A DNA stretch of 49,808 nt from a virus, in the IMG/VR virus record IMGVR_UViG_3300046675_000477, positions 1 through 49,808 of that record, one strand, 5' to 3'. A model generated the notes under the pieces. The model worked only from the letters and a program-made list of their open reading frames with translations. It made no database searches and was not told where the DNA came from. The translations under genes were made by a program, and so were the position numbers. Shown here in pieces: positions 46,459 to 49,808 of the stretch (positions within the stretch are counted from its first letter, which is position 1; each line of letters opens with the position of its first letter).

Positions 46459-47436
46459 GTGCCGCGCTGTGGATGTTCAGACGTCTGCTCCTGCCTGGTC
46501 GTGCAGGGCGCCGGGATCATCGTCGACGGCAACGGCGGGCTGGAGAACCCGTACCGGATCACCGCCGACCCCGACCCCTCCACCGAGCTGGTCGAGTTCG
46601 GCAACACTGACACGATCGAGTTCAGCGTCTCCGGGGCCGGCACGGTCTCCGATCCGATGCTGGTCATCGCCGACGCCAAGGTGTCGATGCGCGAGCTGAC
46701 AGACGTACTGGCGAGCGACGTACCGGTGACCGGTGAGGTGCCGACCTGGGAGACCGACCACTGGGAGTTCAGGCCTCCGGGCGGGGTGATGCCCCCCGGT
46801 GGGACCGTCGGTCAGTACCTGGTCAAGAAGTCGGGCAGCGACTACGACACCCAGTGGGCCACCGCGGGTGGCGGCCCTCCCTCCGGTGCGGCCGGTGGAG
46901 ACCTGTCCGGGAGCTACCCGAATCCGCAGATCGCCTCCGGTGTCATCGTCGACGCCGACGTCAGCCCGACCGCCGCCATCGCCCAGAGCAAGCTCGGGCC
47001 ACTGAGCATCCCGGCTCCACTCAGCACGATCGTCAGCACGACCCAGCTGTTCGGCAGCCTGACCGAGGCCGAGCTGCCGACCACCATCCGGGTCAGCGTG
47101 ACCAATCCGCACGCGACCAAGAAGCTGCTGGTCAGGGTCGAGTCGAGCGGGACGTTCGAGCAGACCAACAGCATCGGGTCATCCCAGGTGATGTTCTCCG
47201 GCATCCTGGTGCCGGTCGGGGCACCGACCCTGATCGGCCAGGTCAATCCCTTCCGGCACTCCGTCGAGATGAACAACAGCTCTGTCGGTGTCTCCTCCTG
47301 TGTTTCCGCCCTGTACTGGCTGGCCCCCGGGGCATCGGCCACCTGGGGGGTGTCGGCGTGGAAGACGAACAGCGCGGCCACCTGCCAGACTCGCAACCAG
47401 CAGATCACCGCGAACCCGATCCGCTACGACTCCTGA
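46459..47436 (+). CDS. Tail fibre-like protein, Cys-rich N-terminus (paralog C)
   Basis: 325 aa, GTG start after AAGGAG. MPRCGCSDVCSCLVVQGAGI, then IIVDGNGGLENPYRI and GEVPTWETDHWEFRPPG, the last phrase also present in paralog B (GEVPTWMGTHWEFQPPP). The C-terminal half is a different strand-rich head (LGPLSIPAPLSTIVSTTQLF). Tandem with paralog B, so the phage displays at least two related fibres. Confidence 0.8.
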   Translation: MPRCGCSDVCSCLVVQGAGIIVDGNGGLENPYRITADPDPSTELVEFGNTDTIEFSVSGAGTVSDPMLVIADAKVSMRELTDVLASDVPVTGEVPTWETDHWEFRPPGGVMPPGGTVGQYLVKKSGSDYDTQWATAGGGPPSGAAGGDLSGSYPNPQIASGVIVDADVSPTAAIAQSKLGPLSIPAPLSTIVSTTQLFGSLTEAELPTTIRVSVTNPHATKKLLVRVESSGTFEQTNSIGSSQVMFSGILVPVGAPTLIGQVNPFRHSVEMNNSSVGVSSCVSALYWLAPGASATWGVSAWKTNSAATCQTRNQQITANPIRYDS

Positions 47437-47446
47437 GGGCTGAACC

Positions 47447-47740
47447 ATGGCGTACTACGACGTGTACCTGCTTCGCAACGACTCCGACTTTCTCGCCCGG
47501 TCCGCTGCCTGCTACACCAGCGAGACCCCACTGGGCACGGGCGAGGACCCGGGCCAGTGGTCGCAGGAGCACGCCTGGGACCTGGCCGGTTCTCCGACCT
47601 TCGGTGACAAGTACGCCAGCGCCCTGGCCGGTGGCGTGCCGGACCCGGGCCGCGACGAGTCGGTCATCTCCGACCCCGAGATCTTGTCCGCGGTGCAGGC
47701 GATCATGGCTGCCGAACCGCCGGCCGACCCGGTGCCCTAG
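47447..47740 (+). CDS. Small fibre-associated protein (paralog of 20532)
   Basis: 97 aa, MAYYDVYLLRNDSDFLARSA..., sharing the MAYYD start, the FGDKYASALAGGVPDPG core and the IxxxEILSAVQ end with the leftward gene at 20532. Each copy is next to Cys-rich fibre genes. It overlaps the convergent ParB-like gene by 4 bases. Confidence 0.78.
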   Translation: MAYYDVYLLRNDSDFLARSAACYTSETPLGTGEDPGQWSQEHAWDLAGSPTFGDKYASALAGGVPDPGRDESVISDPEILSAVQAIMAAEPPADPVP

Positions 47741-48285
47741 AGCAGGGACCGCAACCGCTCCGCGTCGGTCAGGCCCGGCAGGCTGAACCAGGCATCGGTC
47801 TCCTCGGCCTTCAGGTGCACGTGCACGGTGTGGCCGATCGGGTCGGGCTTGGCCATGATCTGCTCGACTTCAGTCGGACTGAATCCGGTGCCGATCAGCC
47901 CGCGATCCGACTGCTCCAGCCGTTGCAGCAGCGGGCCGAGCAGCCCCTCGTCGATGATCGCCAGCCGGGCGATCTGGTTGTCCCCGACCAGGATCCGAAG
48001 CGCGGCCTCGTCATCGACGTCGCACCAGATGACCGGTACCTCGTCACTGCCCAATGACAGGCAGGCGGCGTAGACGTGATGGCCACCCAGGATGTAGCCG
48101 GTGCTGCGCTGCACCCAGACCGGCCGGTACATCGTGTTCTCCTCGATCGAGGCCACGATCTCCTCGACGTCACCGGAGTTCGGGTTGTCCGGATGGGGTC
48201 GGACCTTGTCCATCGGCACCATCAGGGGACGCAGATCGGCCTGGAATCTGACTCGGCCGTTCCAGTAGTAGTCCGACTCGCGCAT
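47737..48285 (-). CDS. ParB-like nuclease domain protein
   Basis: 182 aa. VRPHPDNPNSGDVEEIVASI, WVQRSTGYILGGHHVYAACL and VGDNQIARLA follow the ParB/Srx N-terminal fold, without the DNA-binding half of true partition ParB. Phage members of this type often sit beside methyltransferases and are thought to act on nucleotides or DNA. Adjacent to the cytosine methyltransferase with 1 base between. A palindrome copy lies inside. Confidence 0.85.
   Translation of the reverse strand: MRESDYYWNGRVRFQADLRPLMVPMDKVRPHPDNPNSGDVEEIVASIEENTMYRPVWVQRSTGYILGGHHVYAACLSLGSDEVPVIWCDVDDEAALRILVGDNQIARLAIIDEGLLGPLLQRLEQSDRGLIGTGFSPTEVEQIMAKPDPIGHTVHVHLKAEETDAWFSLPGLTDAERLRSLL
47869..47883. repeat. TTCAGTC palindrome copy 30
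   Basis: TTCAGTCGGACTGAA, exact, inside the ParB-like gene. Confidence 0.9.
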
Positions 48286-48286
48286 G

Positions 48287-49348
48287 TCAGCTCCTGACGA
48301 CTTCTAGCACGGCCTTCGCCATCGGTGGAGGAATGGCGTTGCCGATTTGTTGGAAGATCTGAGTTCTTGGCCCACGCCATGGATAGTCCGCAGGAAAGCC
48401 CTGAAGCACGGCAGCCTCCTCGATCGTGACGGCCACGCTGCCTTCCTCGTTCTGCCGCGAGGTATCGGTGCGCCAGCCCGGTGCGGAGATGATGTGTGGC
48501 CGGAACGTTCCCACCAGAGTCGTCGCGGGTCGCTCGCCCACCCAGTCCCATGACCGGGCCTTGGCGGTCACCACCTGCGCCGGCACCTCGCTGCCCCGGA
48601 AGTCCCGGGTCCGGTAGCCCTCCTGTGTGGCCCCGCCCCTGCCATCGGCCCTGCGGGCGAAGCCCACCATCACCTCGCTGTCGGTGTCCCAGCCCAGCGC
48701 CTGCGCCATGCTCACCCAGGGAAGCACGCCCGGGTCCAGCTGCTCGGGGTGGCGACGGTGGTATTTGGAGTGGGTCGGAACGGGGAGGTGGACCCGCCGA
48801 TCGAGGCTCGCGATCAGCACGGCCCGCTCTCGGGTCTGAGCCACCCCGAAGCACTCGCTGTTCACGACCCCGGTGACCACCGAGTAGCCCTCGAAGCGCA
48901 GCTCGCGCGCAATGGAGCGCCAGACCGGTAGCACGCTCGGCACCTGCTCCAGCACGATCCAGCGATAGGGCACTCCGGCGTCGATCGCCTGCAGTGCCCA
49001 CCGCAGCGGCTGGAGGACGAGCTCGGTCCGGTAGTCGGCGAAGTCCCGGCCCCGCCCGTTGCCGGTGACCAGGTCCACGATCCCGAAGAGGATCTTCTCC
49101 AGGTCCTCCAGACCCCTGCCCTTCCCGGCCCGGCTGAAGGGCTGACAGGGTGGGGAGCCGATCAGTCCTTCGGTCGGACTGAAGTCCCGTTTCGCCACGT
49201 CGGCCCGGACCGTCGGCAGCCCGGCGGCGTGTCGGGTCCGGACGGTGAAGACGTCCCACTCGATCCCCAGGGTGGACAGTCCGAGGGCCCGGGCCCCGAG
49301 GTCCCAACCCCCCGGACCGGCGAACAGGTCCACCGCGGCGAAGGTCAC
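48287..49348 (-). CDS. DNA cytosine-C5 methyltransferase
   Basis: 353 aa; GTG 49348 is coupled to the upstream gene (GTGA). Motif I VDLFAGPGG near the start, motif IV GSPPCQPFS with the catalytic Cys, VLEQVP in place of the common ENV, QTRERAVLIAS (motif VIII) and IGNAIPPPMA (motif X). It methylates cytosine in some target, likely to protect phage DNA from host restriction. A palindrome variant sits just upstream of motif IV in the gene. Confidence 0.92.
   Translation of the reverse strand: MTFAAVDLFAGPGGWDLGARALGLSTLGIEWDVFTVRTRHAAGLPTVRADVAKRDFSPTEGLIGSPPCQPFSRAGKGRGLEDLEKILFGIVDLVTGNGRGRDFADYRTELVLQPLRWALQAIDAGVPYRWIVLEQVPSVLPVWRSIARELRFEGYSVVTGVVNSECFGVAQTRERAVLIASLDRRVHLPVPTHSKYHRRHPEQLDPGVLPWVSMAQALGWDTDSEVMVGFARRADGRGGATQEGYRTRDFRGSEVPAQVVTAKARSWDWVGERPATTLVGTFRPHIISAPGWRTDTSRQNEEGSVAVTIEEAAVLQGFPADYPWRGPRTQIFQQIGNAIPPPMAKAVLEVVRS
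49169..49183. repeat. TTCAGTC palindrome copy 31
   Basis: TTCGGTCGGACTGAA, one change, inside the methyltransferase gene next to motif IV. Confidence 0.75.
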
Positions 49349-49605
49349 CGCTTCTTGGCCTTCAGCATCGCCGCCCGCTTCGCCGCCGCACCGCACAGCT
49401 TGCACGGCGGGGCCGACCTGGTCTTCGCGTGCTTCTTGGCCGGGGCCTTCTTCGTTGCCGGCTTGGTGTGGGTCTGGGACTTCGGGTCCCAGACGTGCTT
49501 GTTGGCATCGGCCTTGGCCTTGGCCGTCGCGGCCCTGGCCTTGCTCATCGCCTTGGCCGTCGCCGCGAGCTTCGCGTTCGCCCGGGCGTTCCCGCAGCAC
49601 TTCAT
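49345..49605 (-). CDS. Lys/Ala-rich histone-like protein
   Basis: 86 aa from ATG 49605, with AGAAGG 9 bases upstream. MKCCGNARANAKLAATAKAM starts a very Lys/Ala-rich chain (KKAPAKKHAKTR) resembling H1-type tails; CC near the start and CKLCG near the end may bind zinc. Probably coats or bridges DNA. Coupled to the methyltransferase. Confidence 0.7.
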   Translation of the reverse strand: MKCCGNARANAKLAATAKAMSKARAATAKAKADANKHVWDPKSQTHTKPATKKAPAKKHAKTRSAPPCKLCGAAAKRAAMLKAKKR

Positions 49606-49639
49606 CGCTGCGGGCCTTCTCACCTGGACGACCACGGGC

Positions 49640-49808
49640 CTACGCCTTGTCGGTCGGGGTGCCCGCGTTCACCACGATCTCGGTGACCTCACCGGCCACC
49701 ACGTCGATGGCCAGGCTGCCCTGGACGGTGGAGTCGACATTGGACACGGTGACCGCGGCGGTGCCGACCGGGCCGACCGCGACGGCGATGGTGGTCTCGC
49801 CGGTGGCA
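49640..49808 (-). CDS. Hypothetical protein, 5'-truncated at window end
   Basis: Final 55 residues of a leftward gene: ATGETTIAVAVGPVGTAAVT..., ending GEVTEIVVNAGTPTDKA before TAG. Strand-rich and Val/Thr/Ala-rich, similar in character to phage tail or decoration domains (Ig-like). Its start is outside the window. Confidence 0.65.
   Translation of the reverse strand, partial: ATGETTIAVAVGPVGTAAVTVSNVDSTVQGSLAIDVVAGEVTEIVVNAGTPTDKA

Noticed and set aside
47737-48285. Partition system (ParB with the dispersed palindrome as parS)
   Set aside because: The protein lacks the helix-turn-helix half of partition ParB, no ParA is seen, and copies are far too numerous and dispersed for a parS cluster.

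Overview
The window is a 49.8-kb piece of a high-GC tailed-phage genome. Both ends cut through genes. Large and small terminase, portal, MuF-protease, HK97-type capsid, tail tube, tape measure and minor tail proteins indicate a long-tailed (siphovirus-like) phage. High GC, GTG starts, many small Cys-x2-Cys proteins, a DUF1360 membrane protein and collagen-like virion proteins point to an actinobacterial host; the genus cannot be fixed from sequence alone. No integrase or clear CI-type repressor is visible, so lifestyle is open.

Layout. Bases 1-19,552 run mainly rightward (early/replication arm): a strong consensus promoter at 242, then about 30 small, often ATGA/GTGA-coupled genes including SSB, a DnaJ-like zinc protein, a DUF3846 protein and a conserved 226-aa phage protein. 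Around 7.8-12.2 kb this arm is broken by four non-coding arrays of a degenerate 5-bp GGCNN repeat. A regulatory island at 12.2-13.1 kb holds a terminator, a leftward gene, dense RNA structure and divergent promoters. It is followed by primase-helicase, HNH, VRR-NUC nuclease, a divergent gene pair, a Rad52-type annealing protein and a Cas4/RecB-like exonuclease. Bases 19,553-45,225 are one leftward late block, transcribed in this order: terminase, portal, MuF-protease, lysis genes, capsid, connectors, tail tube, chaperones, tape measure, tail tip, fibres. Bases 45,350-47,740 run rightward and carry a second fibre module, paralogous to the one at the other end of the late block. Bases 47,737-49,808 run leftward with a ParB-like protein, a cytosine-C5 methyltransferase and a Lys/Ala-rich protein.

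Two unusual genome-wide signals stand out. First, a palindrome, consensus TTCAGTCNGACTGAA, occurs about 31 times, mostly at gene ends or just before ribosome-binding sites, often supplying the stop codon, and sometimes within genes. Second, the GGCNN arrays cover about 1 kb and abut copies of that palindrome. Also notable are a probable -1 frameshift adding a duplicated domain to the tail tube protein, an internal ribosome-binding site that could release the prohead protease from a MuF fusion, and Cys-rich virion proteins.
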